DNA from: Cohnella sp. GbtcB17
GTDB taxonomy: Bacteria; Bacillota; Bacilli; Paenibacillales; Paenibacillaceae
Length of the DNA: 64,000 bases
NCBI RefSeq assembly: GCF_019091135.1
Contig: NZ_JAGXJW010000013.1
Coordinates: forward strand, 89,436-153,435
Direction of reading: 5' to 3'
Under the pieces are notes generated by a model. The model ran no database searches. It saw only the letters and a program-made list of their open reading frames with translations, and was not told the origin of the DNA. Shown here one piece after another: positions 54,679 to 63,351 of the stretch; positions within the stretch are counted from its first letter, which is position 1; each line of letters opens with the position of its first letter. The translations under genes were made by a program, and so were the position numbers.

Positions 54679-54788
54679 CTCATTATCTCCTCCTCGGCAT
54701 CGATACAAGTGCCTCTGTAGTTTCCCTGAAGACAGGCCGGATTATGCGGTTATTGCGAGCGTTCGCCTGTGATGAACTTGACACCGTA

Positions 54789-54797
54789 TGTTACAAT
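54789..54797 (+). promoter_or_regulatory. Extended -10 promoter for MFS gene
   Basis: TGTTACAAT, an extended -10 element, 89 bases ahead of the CynX-type transporter. Confidence 0.4.
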
Positions 54798-54885
54798 TCG
54801 GGCATTGCCGGAGATAAGTTACAGCGCCGGCTCGGCATTTGCGCGGCGGGTTTGGCGTATGCTGTAGGTGATGTCCGGAGGATGG

Positions 54886-56244
54886 ATGAGCATGAAGAAC
54901 AAAACGAATCAACATAATGATAGGGCAGGCGGGCTGCAGGAAAAACGTCCGGATGCGCGCGCCGAATTCGAACGGGAGCTTGCTCTCGAACAAGCCCAGG
55001 AGCGCGAGCGCGCGGAAAAAGCGAAGCGCGGGCGGCTGATCTGGCTGGCCGTCGGCATCGTGCTCATCGCGGCCAACCTGCGCGGCGCCCTGACTGCGGT
55101 CGGTCCGGTCGTCGGCCGGATCAAGGACGACCTGAGCCTGTCGGGCGCAGGCGCAGGCATGCTGACGACGCTCGGCTTGCTCGCCTTCGCGGTGATCTCG
55201 CCCGTCGCGCCCAAGCTGTCGCGCCGCTTCGGCGCGGAGAACACGCTGCTCGCCGGCATGGCCTTGATCACGGTTGGCGACATCGTTCGGGCCGCGCCTA
55301 ACGCGGCGCTGCTGTTCGCCGGCACCGTCCTGATCGGCGTCGGCATCGGCTTGGGCAACGTGCTTGTGCCTGCGCTCATCAAGCGGGACTTCGCGAGCCG
55401 CGCCGGACTTATGACCGGCATCTACTCGGTCGCGCTGACGCTCGTCGCCGGCATCGCATCCGGCGTCAGCATCCCGATCGCGGATGCGCCGGGCTTCGGC
55501 TGGCGCGGTGCGCTAGGCGTATGGGGACTCGCCTCCGCGCTGGCGATGGTCGCCTGGCTGCCGCAGGTGAGCCGCGGCCGGCGGGAGCGCGTCGTCCGCA
55601 GCTCGGCTTTGGCGTCCGCGCGCCCGTGGCGGTCGCCGCTGGCGTGGCAGGTATCGCTCTTCATGGGCTTTCAATCGATTATTTTTTACGTTAACGTCAC
55701 CTGGCTGCCGGAGCTTCTGCAGGACAGGGGGATGAGTCCGGGGACCGCCGGCTGGATGCTGTCGCTCATGCAGATCGTCGGCCTGCCCGCGAACTTCCTC
55801 GCGCCGGTGCTCGCCGCTCGGCGGCCGAGCCAGCGGGGCATCATGGCGGTCGTCATGGCGATGCTGCTCGTCGGCTACGCCGGCTTGCTTTTCGATTCCG
55901 GCGCGGGGCCTTTGACCGTTGCATGGGTACTTCTTATTGGCGTCGGCGCGGGCGCAAGCTTCAGCCTTTGCCTCGTGTTTTTTTCGCTGCGCGCCCGAAC
56001 CGCGACCGAGGCGACGGAGCTGTCCGGCATGGCCCAGTTCGTAGGCTATCTAGTGGCGGCTATCGGTCCCGCTTTTATCGGTTTCGTGCATGACAGCTCC
56101 GGCGGTTGGCAGACGCCGCTCGTCGTCATGGTCGTCGTCGTGGCGCTGGCCGCGCTGTTCGGACTGGGTTCGAGCCGCGCCGCCTTCGTCTCGTCTGCAT
56201 CCGAGCGAGTCTCCCCGGATTCGACAGGCGCCGACACAAAATAG
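54886..56244 (+). CDS. CynX/NimT-type MFS transporter
   Basis: Membrane protein of about 452 residues. A highly charged cytosolic N-terminus of about 50 residues (ERELALEQAQERERAEKAKR) precedes 12 helices; NLRGALTAVGPVVGRIKDDL at helix 1 is the CynX/NimT signature. Members export or import cyanate, nitroimidazoles and other small anions; substrate unknown. Possible starts are ATG 54868, 54886 and 54892; GGAGG at 54877 makes 54886 or 54892 most likely. Confidence 0.85.
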   Translation: MSMKNKTNQHNDRAGGLQEKRPDARAEFERELALEQAQERERAEKAKRGRLIWLAVGIVLIAANLRGALTAVGPVVGRIKDDLSLSGAGAGMLTTLGLLAFAVISPVAPKLSRRFGAENTLLAGMALITVGDIVRAAPNAALLFAGTVLIGVGIGLGNVLVPALIKRDFASRAGLMTGIYSVALTLVAGIASGVSIPIADAPGFGWRGALGVWGLASALAMVAWLPQVSRGRRERVVRSSALASARPWRSPLAWQVSLFMGFQSIIFYVNVTWLPELLQDRGMSPGTAGWMLSLMQIVGLPANFLAPVLAARRPSQRGIMAVVMAMLLVGYAGLLFDSGAGPLTVAWVLLIGVGAGASFSLCLVFFSLRARTATEATELSGMAQFVGYLVAAIGPAFIGFVHDSSGGWQTPLVVMVVVVALAALFGLGSSRAAFVSSASERVSPDSTGADTK

Positions 56245-56267
56245 ACACAATTAACCTTTTTAATTTT

Positions 56268-56298
56268 TTTACATCTGGGACGCAAACGGGTGTAAAAT
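56268..56298 (+). promoter_or_regulatory. Candidate promoter of DUF1641-ndh operon
   Basis: TTTACA at 56268 and TAAAAT at 56293 (19-base spacer), or TGTAAA at 56291 (17-base spacer). The two elements are also an inverted repeat. No clear Rex site (TTGTGAANNNNTTCACAA) was found; TGTGAA near 56370 has only one good half. Confidence 0.35.
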
Positions 56299-56477
56299 GG
56301 GGAACAAGGGTTCATTTCGACCTTCCGGATCGATACGAAGAAGCCAAAGGAATAGCGGCACGCCTTTTTATGTGAAAAATGGTACAAATGTCGCCCGCCT
56401 CCCCCAGCCCCTTCGTCCGCCGAGACGGAGAATCGCAAGAGACCGCATGACCTTACTGTAAAGGAGGACTTTGTCTC

Positions 56478-56909
56478 ATGACTACCACACCGCAATCGCA
56501 AGGCGCCGATCAAGCCGTCGACGCGCAAAAGGCCCAGGATGTGCTGGATCAACTGATGAAGCCGGAAGTTCAACAATCGCTCACCACGCTGGTGGACAAC
56601 CTGCCCAAGCTGACCGAGATGGTGACGACGCTGACCGCGGCGTACGACTTTGCATCCGGCCTCGCGAAGGACCAAGTTTTCATCAACGACACGAAGGCGG
56701 GGCTCGTAGAGTTCTTCACGCCGGTCGTCGACAAGGCCAAGGGTCTCGCATCCGCGGCGATCGAAGCGGGCGACCGCGCCGAAGCCGACACGCAGGCTGT
56801 CGGCCTGTTCGGTCTGCTCAAGATGCTGAAGGATCCGCAAGTGCAGAAGACGCTGCGCTACACCCAAGCATTCCTGAACGTACTGGCGGAGCGCCAGCAG
56901 CAACGCTAA
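56478..56909 (+). CDS. yjlC: DUF1641 protein, YjlC-like
   Basis: A 143-residue soluble, helical protein with the DUF1641 pattern: VQQSLTTLVDNLPKLTEMV in the first half and FGLLKMLKDPQVQKTLRYTQ near the C-terminus. In Bacilli the family gene precedes the type II NADH dehydrogenase gene (yjlC-yjlD), exactly as here with a 36-base gap. Role unknown; probably linked to NADH oxidation at the membrane. AAGGAGG before the ATG. Confidence 0.85.
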   Translation: MTTTPQSQGADQAVDAQKAQDVLDQLMKPEVQQSLTTLVDNLPKLTEMVTTLTAAYDFASGLAKDQVFINDTKAGLVEFFTPVVDKAKGLASAAIEAGDRAEADTQAVGLFGLLKMLKDPQVQKTLRYTQAFLNVLAERQQQR

Positions 56910-56945
56910 TCCCCAAACCACTGACTCACGAACGGAGGATGGACC

Positions 56946-58127
56946 ATGGCTAAACAAATCTTGATCCTGGGCGGCGGTTACGGCGGATTGCTGAGCGCGC
57001 TGACGGCTCGTCAGCACCTGAGCGTCCACGAAGCGGCGATTACGGTCATCAACCGTTATCCGACCCACCAGATCATCACCGAGCTGCACCGTCTGGCTGC
57101 AGGCACGATCAGCGAACCGGCGGTCGCGCTGCCGCTCGCCAAGCTGCTGAAGAACCAAGGCATCAACCTGATCATCGATACGGTCAAGGAGATCAAGCCT
57201 GACGACAAGAAGGTAACGACCGCAGGCGGCGGCACGTACACATACGACAACCTCGTCATCGCCCTCGGCTCCGAGACGGCTTACTTCGGCATCCCGGGAC
57301 TGCAGGAAAACAGCTTCGTGCTGAAGTCCGTGAGCGACGCCAACAAGATTCGCGAGCACGTCCATGCGCGTCTTGACGCATACAAAGCGTCCAAGGATCC
57401 GGCCGACGCGACGATCGTCGTCGGCGGCGGCGGCCTGACGGGCATCGAGCTCGTCGGCGAATTCGCCGACAAGCTGCCCGAAGTTGCGCGCGCCAAGGGC
57501 ATCAACCCGGCCGACATCAAGCTGTACGTCGTCGAAGCCGGCCCGGCGATACTGCCGATCTTCCCGCCGGAGCTCATCGCCCGCGCCCAAGAGAGCCTCG
57601 AGAAGCGCGGCGTCGAGTTCATCGTCGGCGTAGCGATTACCGAAGCGTCCAAGGACACCGTCTCCCTGAAGGACGGCCGCACGCTCAAGTCCAACACGAT
57701 CATCTGGACCGGCGGCGTCCAGGGCCACGAGATCGTCGCGAACTGCGGCATCGAAGTCAACCGCGGCCGCGCATCGGTCACCGATACGCTCCAATCGACT
57801 TCGCATCCTGACGTCTATCTCGCAGGCGACTGCGCAGTCGTCATCCCGGGCGAAGGCGCGCGTCCGTACCCGCCGACGGCACAGCTGGCTTGGCAAATGG
57901 GCGAGCTCATCGGCCACAACCTGGCTGCCGTGATCAAGGGCGGCGTGCAGGACACGTTCCAGCCGGTATTCTCCGGTACGCTGGGCAGCCTCGGCCGCAA
58001 GGACGCGGTCGGCACCGTCGGCGCGAGCAACACGCGCTTCAAGGGCTTCCCTGCGACGCTGATGAAGGAAATGAGCAACATCCGCTACCTGACGCATATC
58101 AAGGGTCTGTTCGCGGTGCTTGAGTAG
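56946..58127 (+). CDS. ndh: Type II NADH dehydrogenase
   Basis: Flavoprotein of 393 residues: FAD motif ILGGGYGGLLSA at the N-terminus, NAD motif VVGGGGLTGIELVGEF near 160, FAD contact VYLAGDCAVV near 295 and a C-terminal membrane-binding stretch. It passes electrons from NADH to menaquinone without pumping protons. GGAGG before ATG. Codon use is strongly biased and very regular, suggesting high expression. Terminator follows. Confidence 0.9.
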   Translation: MAKQILILGGGYGGLLSALTARQHLSVHEAAITVINRYPTHQIITELHRLAAGTISEPAVALPLAKLLKNQGINLIIDTVKEIKPDDKKVTTAGGGTYTYDNLVIALGSETAYFGIPGLQENSFVLKSVSDANKIREHVHARLDAYKASKDPADATIVVGGGGLTGIELVGEFADKLPEVARAKGINPADIKLYVVEAGPAILPIFPPELIARAQESLEKRGVEFIVGVAITEASKDTVSLKDGRTLKSNTIIWTGGVQGHEIVANCGIEVNRGRASVTDTLQSTSHPDVYLAGDCAVVIPGEGARPYPPTAQLAWQMGELIGHNLAAVIKGGVQDTFQPVFSGTLGSLGRKDAVGTVGASNTRFKGFPATLMKEMSNIRYLTHIKGLFAVLE

Positions 58128-58145
58128 GAATAGCGTAATTTTAGC

Positions 58146-58188
58146 AGCTCCGCTTCGGCTTTGGCCGGGGCGGAGCTTATTTTGTTTT
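58146..58188 (+). terminator. Terminator after ndh
   Basis: Stem AGCTCCGC/GCGGAGCT (58146 and 58170) followed by TATTTTGTTTT. Confidence 0.85.
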
Positions 58189-58227
58189 GCTTAGATTCGA
58201 TCGAATCGTCGATGGCTGCAATATTAA

Positions 58228-58457
58228 GAATGCGGAGTAAAGCTATTTGGTCCGTGTGAACTAGCGGGAGCGAGATAAGAATGTCGCACATCGCTATTTG
58301 GCTTGGGCGGCCAGTCGGGGGCTAGATAAGGATGTGGCACATCGCTATTTGGCTTGGGCGGCTAGTCGGGGGCAAGATAAGGATGTGGCACATCGCTATT
58401 TGGTTTGAGCAGCCAGCCAGAGGCTAAATAAGGATGCGGCACATCGCTATTCCCGCT
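58228..58457. repeat. 51-bp tandem repeat, family C, about 4.5 copies
   Basis: Copies begin at 58228 (diverged), 58279, 58330, 58381 and 58432 (partial), exactly 51 bases apart. Each carries RGATGYGGCACATCGCTATTTG; in the middle copies GATGTG and CACATC form a 13-bp palindrome. Later parts of the unit (GGCTTGGGCGGCCAGTCGGG) vary more. It lies between the ndh terminator and the iron-binding-protein promoter; no coding signal. Confidence 0.92.
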
Positions 58458-58508
58458 CGCTGACAAAGGACCCCTTTCACAAACCGCGTCTTGCCGCACA
58501 ATTTCCCA

Positions 58509-58566
58509 TTGCCATTTCGCCCGATATCCGGTAATATAGTCCAAGTGAGATTGAGAATCGTTATCG
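58509..58566 (+). promoter_or_regulatory. Promoter with Fur box
   Basis: TTGCCA (58509) and TAATAT (58532) with a 17-base spacer, followed at 58552-58566 by TGAGAATCGTTATCG. That matches the Fur 7-1-7 consensus TGATAATNATTATCA at 11 of 14 positions. Iron-loaded Fur would sit just past the start site and block the siderophore-binding gene. Confidence 0.65.
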
Positions 58567-58626
58567 TTAGCTAGTATATTGATATCGCCTAGCACAAACT
58601 AACCCCTCCAAGGAGAGAATACCTAC

Positions 58627-59640
58627 ATGTCTAAGCTTCGCAAATCAAGCTTGCTCCTCACCTTCATTCTGCTGCTGGTCAGCGTCGTCACCGCTTGCGG
58701 CAGCAAAAACAACAATGCATCGTCGGGTGCATCCCCGTCCGCGAGCGAGAGCGCGTCGGCTTCCGCCAGCGCGAGCCCAACAGCATCATCATCCGCACCC
58801 GCATCGTCCGACGCCGGCGCGACGACGAAAAAGGTCACTGACGGCATGGGCCGCGAGATCGAAGTGCCCGTGAAGGCGCAGCGCGTCGTCGCGCTCAACA
58901 ACTTCGGCGATCTGCTGGCGCTGGGCGTCAAGCCGGTCGGCACGATCAACTACTACCTCGACAAGTACAAGGACGAGCCGGAAGCCGTCGCCGGCATCGA
59001 GAGCGTAGGCGACCAGGAAGCCGACAACGAGAAGGTACTGGGCGCGACGCCCGACCTGATCATCGTGAGCAACTACTTCAAGCCCGAAGTCGTCGACGCG
59101 CTGCAGAAGATCGCCCCGACGTATGCGACGACGTTCGGCAAGACGCCGTACGAGCAGCTTGACGATCTGGCCGCGCTCCTAAACGTCGAAGACCAGAAGC
59201 AGGCGTTCCTGGACAGCTTTAAGGCCGATGCGGCGGACGCCAAGGAGAAGCTGAAGGGCAAGATCGGCGAAGGCGAGAAGGTCGGCATTCTCCAATTCTG
59301 GAGCAAGAAGATCTACGAGCACCCGACCAAGGTGTTCACGCCGCTCTATGAGGATATCGGCTTCCTGCCGACAGAGCACGTCAAGACGCTTACCGCTACG
59401 ACCGAGGTTACGCAAGAGGCCGTGCCGGCGAATGTGGCCGACGCCGACCGCCTGTTCATCATGGTTGACGGCCAAACCGATATCGACACCTACAATTCCC
59501 TGAAGGAATCGGCTTGGAAGAACATCCCGGCGGTTCAGAAAAACCAGGTGTACCTGGTCAACAGCGGCCACTGGAACGACTTCAGCGCCGCGGCGCTGCA
59601 ATGGCAGCTGCGCGATGTCGTCAAGCTGTTAAGCAAATAA
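58627..59640 (+). CDS. Iron-siderophore-binding lipoprotein
   Basis: Class III (FhuD/FecB-type) binding protein of 337 residues: lipobox VTAC (Cys24), a Ser/Ala-rich linker, then the two-lobed fold with TDGMGREIEVPVKAQRVV at the mature start and LGATPDLIIVS in lobe one. It captures ferric siderophores for an ABC importer, but no permease or ATPase gene is next to it, so it must share one elsewhere. AAGGAGAG before ATG; Fur box upstream. Confidence 0.9.
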   Translation: MSKLRKSSLLLTFILLLVSVVTACGSKNNNASSGASPSASESASASASASPTASSSAPASSDAGATTKKVTDGMGREIEVPVKAQRVVALNNFGDLLALGVKPVGTINYYLDKYKDEPEAVAGIESVGDQEADNEKVLGATPDLIIVSNYFKPEVVDALQKIAPTYATTFGKTPYEQLDDLAALLNVEDQKQAFLDSFKADAADAKEKLKGKIGEGEKVGILQFWSKKIYEHPTKVFTPLYEDIGFLPTEHVKTLTATTEVTQEAVPANVADADRLFIMVDGQTDIDTYNSLKESAWKNIPAVQKNQVYLVNSGHWNDFSAAALQWQLRDVVKLLSK

Positions 59641-59648
59641 TGCGTAGC

Positions 59649-59690
59649 AAGGAGCTGGCAGCATCTGCTGTCCGCTCCTTTTCTTTTTCG
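59649..59690 (+). terminator. Terminator after siderophore-binding gene
   Basis: Stem AAGGAGC...GCTCCTT with an inner GGCAGC/GCTGTC part, followed by TTCTTTTTC. Confidence 0.85.
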
Positions 59691-59749
59691 GAATAATGAA
59701 GCTTCGATCGCGCAAGCTAGCATCATCCGATAAAAAGGCGGTGCAAGGC

Positions 59750-60034
59750 ATGTCCAGAAGAAGATCGAGGCGGCTCGCCGTTCCCGGCGCCGAGCAGGGA
59801 GTTAATGCGTTCAAGGCGGAGGTTATGCGCAAGGAAGGCTATACGGTAGATCCGGCGCATCCCGACGACGTAAAATACGAAGTCGCCAAGTCGCTTGGCG
59901 TGCCGTTGACGCCGGGAGACAACGGGCACCTGACGACCGAGGACGCCGGCCATGTGGGCGGCAAGATCGGCGGCTCCATGGTGCGTGAGATGATTAGAAT
60001 GGCGCAGGAAAAGCTGTCGCAAAGACAGCCCTGA
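59750..60034 (+). CDS. Alpha/beta-type small acid-soluble spore protein
   Basis: Protein of 94 residues with the SASP core KYEVAKSLGVPLTPGDNG and HVGGKIGGSMVREMIRMAQ. These proteins coat spore DNA, protect it from UV and heat, and are cut by GPR at the E-(I/V)-A site, here EVA. A 25-residue basic N-terminus (SRRRSRRLAVPG) is longer than in SspA/B. Start ATG 59750 follows AAGGCGGTG; an ATG at 59696 would extend it into the terminator region. No clear sigma-G promoter was found. Confidence 0.9.
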   Translation: MSRRRSRRLAVPGAEQGVNAFKAEVMRKEGYTVDPAHPDDVKYEVAKSLGVPLTPGDNGHLTTEDAGHVGGKIGGSMVREMIRMAQEKLSQRQP

Positions 60035-60061
60035 CCGGGCCGCCGTCCGCAAATAAACGAA

Positions 60062-60097
60062 GCCCGCCGGCGCGCGCAAGCGTTCCGGACGGGTTTT
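60062..60097 (+). terminator. Terminator after SASP gene
   Basis: GCCCGCCGG pairs with CCGGACGGG across a GC-rich loop, with one bulge, followed by TTTTTG. Confidence 0.8.
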
Positions 60098-60194
60098 TGT
60101 TTTGCCGTGCTTTTCCTATGCTGGCCGCTTCGTGATACAATGAGAGAACAAATGTTCCGGCGGAAAAGGCGGTACGGCTTGGGGGACGGACGAT

Positions 60195-62669
60195 ATGCGG
60201 GGAACGGTCACGATCGCGGTCAGGCCGCTGGTCGAATACGCGCTGCGAAGCGGCGATCTGGCGAGCGGCTTCCGTCAGGCATCCGCGCTGGCCGACGGGG
60301 TCAAGGCGCACCAGCAGGTGCAGGAGGCTTACGGGGAGCAGGATCGCAAGGAGGTTCAGCTGCGCACCGAGGTCGAGCACGGGAATCTGTTGTTCGTCAT
60401 CGAGGGTCGCTGCGACGGGTTGCTGGCGGGCGAAGACGGCAGCGTGACGATCGAGGAGATCAAGTCGACTGGCGGGGACCTGCCGGCTTCCGAGGCGGAG
60501 ACGCCGGAGGTGCACTGGGCGCAGGCTTATTGCTATGCCTACATGCACGCCAAAGCGGAGGGCATCGAACGGATCCGGGTGAGAATGACCTACGTGGAGA
60601 CGCGGGGGAACGGAGGAGCCAGGAGGTCGTTCGAGCGGACGGCCGACTACGCGGAGCTGGAGCGGCGCGTCATGGACTGCGTCGAGCGCTATGCGCCGTT
60701 CGCGGAACTTCAGCTGCGGCATCGCGCAGCCCGGGACGAGAGCATCGCCGGCCTCGCCTTCCCGTATCCGGCGTACCGCGCGGGCCAGCGCAAGCTGGCG
60801 GGCGCGGTGTACCGGAGCATCGAGGCGGGCCACCAGCTGTTCGCGCGCGCGCCGACCGGCATCGGCAAGACGATGTCGACGCTGTATCCCGCCGTGAAGT
60901 CGATCGGCGAAGGGAAGCTGGCGCGGCTGTTCTACCTGACGGCGCGCACGACGACGCGGGCTTCGGCCGAGGACGCGCTGCGTCGCATGGAGGACGGCGG
61001 GCTGCGGCTGCACGCGGTGACGATCACGGCCAAGGACAAGCTTTGCGCAGCCGCGGCAGCGCAGTCCGGCGGCCCGGGATGTGCGGGAGGCGTTTGCATG
61101 TACGCGGAGGGCTTTTACGACCGCATCAACAGCGCCGTGCTCGACCTGCTATCGCACGAGACGCTGATGGGCAAGGACGAGCTGCTTCGTTATGCCGGCA
61201 AGCACCGCGTATGTCCGTTTGAGATGTCGCTCGAGGTCGCTTACATCGCGGATGCCGTCATTTGCGACTACAATTACATATTCGATCCGCGCATCTCGCT
61301 GAAGCGCGTCGCGGCGGAGTGGAAGGCCGCCTGCGCGCTGCTCGTCGATGAAGCGCACAACCTGCCGGACCGGGCTAGGGAGATGTACTCGGCGGAGCTG
61401 TTCAAGCGGGACTTTCTGAACCTGGTCCGCGCCTTCAAGGGTAAAGACGCCGCCGTGCACACGGCCGCCAAGGCGGTCGACGCCGCGCTGCTCGCCGTGC
61501 GCAAGCGGGAGGAGGGGCAGGACGCGTTTGTGCTGTCCGAAGGGGTGCCCGAGGCGTTGTCCGAAGCGGTCGAGGCGTTCGCGGCAGCGGCAGAGGGCGC
61601 GCTTGCGATGGCGGAGCGAGGCGGGGGCTTTGAAGAAGGCGGGCGAGCGGCCGAGCGCGACGTCTTGCCGATCGAATGGAAGGATGAGTCCTCGCCTCAT
61701 GGTGGCGGCGGTCAGAATACGTCTAGCGCCGGACCCGCTGCGTCCAATGAAGGTGCCGAGGTGCCGGCCAACCCGAACGAGCTGCTGCTCGAGGCTTATT
61801 TCGCGGCGCTCAATTGGATGCGGACCGTCAAGCTGTTCGACCCGGAGCGCCATATCGTATATGCCGAGCGTCAACGCACGGACGTGAGGATCAAGATTTT
61901 CTGCATGGACCCGTCTCGCCTGCTGCGACAGATGCGCAAGGGCTACCGCTCGCAAATCTGCTTTTCCGCGACGCTGTTCCCGCTGAGCTACTATATGGAG
62001 CTGCTGGGCGCCGAGGAGACCGACTATTCCGTGTCGGTGCCTTCCCCCTTCCGCGCCGAACAATGGGAGACGAAGATCGTTCCGTTGTCCACGCGGTATG
62101 CGGACCGGGAGACGAGCCGCGAGCGAATCGCCGCCGCCATGGTGGCGCTGGCAAGCGGGCGTCCCGGGCGTTATTTGTTCTTTTTCCCGTCGTATGCGTA
62201 TATGAACGCGGTGTACGAAGCTTTCATAGAGCAGGGGGGAGAGGCCTTGCGCACCCTCCTGCAGCGGCCGGAGATGACCGAGGAAGAGCGGGCCGGCTAT
62301 CTGTCCGCGTTCGAGGCGGACGGCGGCGAGGCGCTCGTCGGCTTCGCGGTGCTGGGCGGCGTCTTCTCGGAGGGCATCGATCTGGCAGGCGACAGGCTGC
62401 AGGGCGTCGTCATCGTCGGCGTGGGCATGCCGCAGCCGAGCTTCGAGCGGGACCTGATGCGGTCGCATTACGACGCCGCCGGATTGTCCGGATTCGACTA
62501 TGCCTACGTGTATCCCGGGATGAACAAGGTGCTCCAGGCGGGCGGGCGGCTCATCCGGACCGAGACGGACAGCGGCGTGCTGGTGCTGATCGACGACCGC
62601 TACAGACGCGCGCCTTACCGGCAGTTGCTGCCCGAGGAGTGGGGGGCGGACGGCCGCGACGGACGATAA
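60195..62669 (+). CDS. PD-(D/E)XK nuclease-XPD/DinG-type helicase fusion
   Basis: Protein of 824 residues. The N-terminus (about 1-130) has a Cas4/RecB-like nuclease pattern: Asp74 in GRCDGLL, Glu88 and Lys90 in IEEIKS, then HWAQAYCYAYMH. A superfamily 2 helicase follows: YRAGQRK, Walker A APTGIGKT at 219-226, DEAH at 385-388 and a C-terminal helicase domain ending GRLIRTETDSGVLVLID. Cys284, 296, 301 and 340 are placed like the four ligands of the XPD 4Fe-4S cluster. It probably unwinds 5'-tailed DNA and may trim it, in repair or fork rescue. Residues about 440-540 are a variable insert. GGGGGACGG precedes ATG. Confidence 0.85.
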   Translation: MRGTVTIAVRPLVEYALRSGDLASGFRQASALADGVKAHQQVQEAYGEQDRKEVQLRTEVEHGNLLFVIEGRCDGLLAGEDGSVTIEEIKSTGGDLPASEAETPEVHWAQAYCYAYMHAKAEGIERIRVRMTYVETRGNGGARRSFERTADYAELERRVMDCVERYAPFAELQLRHRAARDESIAGLAFPYPAYRAGQRKLAGAVYRSIEAGHQLFARAPTGIGKTMSTLYPAVKSIGEGKLARLFYLTARTTTRASAEDALRRMEDGGLRLHAVTITAKDKLCAAAAAQSGGPGCAGGVCMYAEGFYDRINSAVLDLLSHETLMGKDELLRYAGKHRVCPFEMSLEVAYIADAVICDYNYIFDPRISLKRVAAEWKAACALLVDEAHNLPDRAREMYSAELFKRDFLNLVRAFKGKDAAVHTAAKAVDAALLAVRKREEGQDAFVLSEGVPEALSEAVEAFAAAAEGALAMAERGGGFEEGGRAAERDVLPIEWKDESSPHGGGGQNTSSAGPAASNEGAEVPANPNELLLEAYFAALNWMRTVKLFDPERHIVYAERQRTDVRIKIFCMDPSRLLRQMRKGYRSQICFSATLFPLSYYMELLGAEETDYSVSVPSPFRAEQWETKIVPLSTRYADRETSRERIAAAMVALASGRPGRYLFFFPSYAYMNAVYEAFIEQGGEALRTLLQRPEMTEEERAGYLSAFEADGGEALVGFAVLGGVFSEGIDLAGDRLQGVVIVGVGMPQPSFERDLMRSHYDAAGLSGFDYAYVYPGMNKVLQAGGRLIRTETDSGVLVLIDDRYRRAPYRQLLPEEWGADGRDGR

Positions 62670-62671
62670 AA

Positions 62672-62711
62672 ATCCGCAGCGGAGCGCGGGCGCGCAGGTC
62701 TGCGGATCCAT
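62672..62711. terminator. Bidirectional terminator
   Basis: Perfect 8-bp stem ATCCGCAG/CTGCGGAT. On the minus strand it is followed directly by TTTTT, on the plus strand by ATATTTTT. It ends both converging genes. Confidence 0.85.
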
Positions 62712-62715
62712 ATTT

Positions 62716-63351
62716 TTAGAGATTGATATGGCCCGCCTTCATCGGACCTTCCTTGCCGGCATGATAGACGTCGAGACCCCCGTCGGGGCTTTCGAGCACC
62801 GCGTACGGGCAGCAATCGTACAGGATCAGGCCGCGCAGCGTGCCTTTGACTGCGTAGGATTCATGATAGCCTTTTTTCAGATCGTCGAAGTCGTTGGCCG
62901 TATATACGTGTACGGTGTCTCCGACCTGCTCGGCGTAATTGTGGTTCGTCCGGTTGGCCGCCTTCTTCATCGGCTTGAAGGAGATATGGCCGCTCATGTA
63001 TTCCTCGGTCGTGTTCTTTTCCTTGCCTTTGGCGAACTCGGGCCACAGGTCGCTGAACACCGTCAAGCCAGCCTTGTCATTGTAGACGAGGATCAACGGG
63101 ATCGTCGCCGGACCGTACGGCAGCGTGAACAGGTCGATCAGCTTGCCGTCGTGGAATTTGCCGTTCGTCTGGAACAGCTGCTTCTCGCTGTCGTGCACGA
63201 ACACGCGGTTGCCGACCTGCAGGGCGGCGAACCCCTTTTCGCTGTCGGTTTTGACGACCGTGCTGGCCGCCTGGGCCGCGCCGGGCGCGATGAGCGCGAC
63301 GGCCAGCGCCGCCGCCGTGGTCAGGCGCAGCGCGTTTTTGTTCAACTTCAT
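62716..63351 (-). CDS. Secreted protein of unknown function
   Basis: Protein of 211 residues with a clear signal peptide (MKLNKNALRL, hydrophobic core, cut after AQA near 28). The mature part is beta-rich and polar, with repeated short patterns such as NRVFVHDSEK, DTVHVYTANDF and GGLDVYHAGK spaced through it, perhaps a small beta-propeller-like or sandwich fold. One Cys pair (DCCPYA). No SLH or LPXTG anchor. I do not recognise the family. AAGGAGAG before ATG; stands alone. Confidence 0.7.
   Translation of the reverse strand: MKLNKNALRLTTAAALAVALIAPGAAQAASTVVKTDSEKGFAALQVGNRVFVHDSEKQLFQTNGKFHDGKLIDLFTLPYGPATIPLILVYNDKAGLTVFSDLWPEFAKGKEKNTTEEYMSGHISFKPMKKAANRTNHNYAEQVGDTVHVYTANDFDDLKKGYHESYAVKGTLRGLILYDCCPYAVLESPDGGLDVYHAGKEGPMKAGHINL

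Noticed and set aside
56360..56390. Rex operator ahead of the DUF1641-ndh pair
   Set aside because: Only the left half TGTGAA fits; the right half lacks TTCACA.
56046..58097. Minus-strand open frame of 683 codons opposite DUF1641 and ndh
   Set aside because: Same antisense GC effect; it crosses two well supported genes and has no recognisable domain.
58362..58595. Small minus-strand protein made from repeat family C
   Set aside because: Its 17-residue repetition comes only from the 51-bp period, and other copies contain stops in the same frame.
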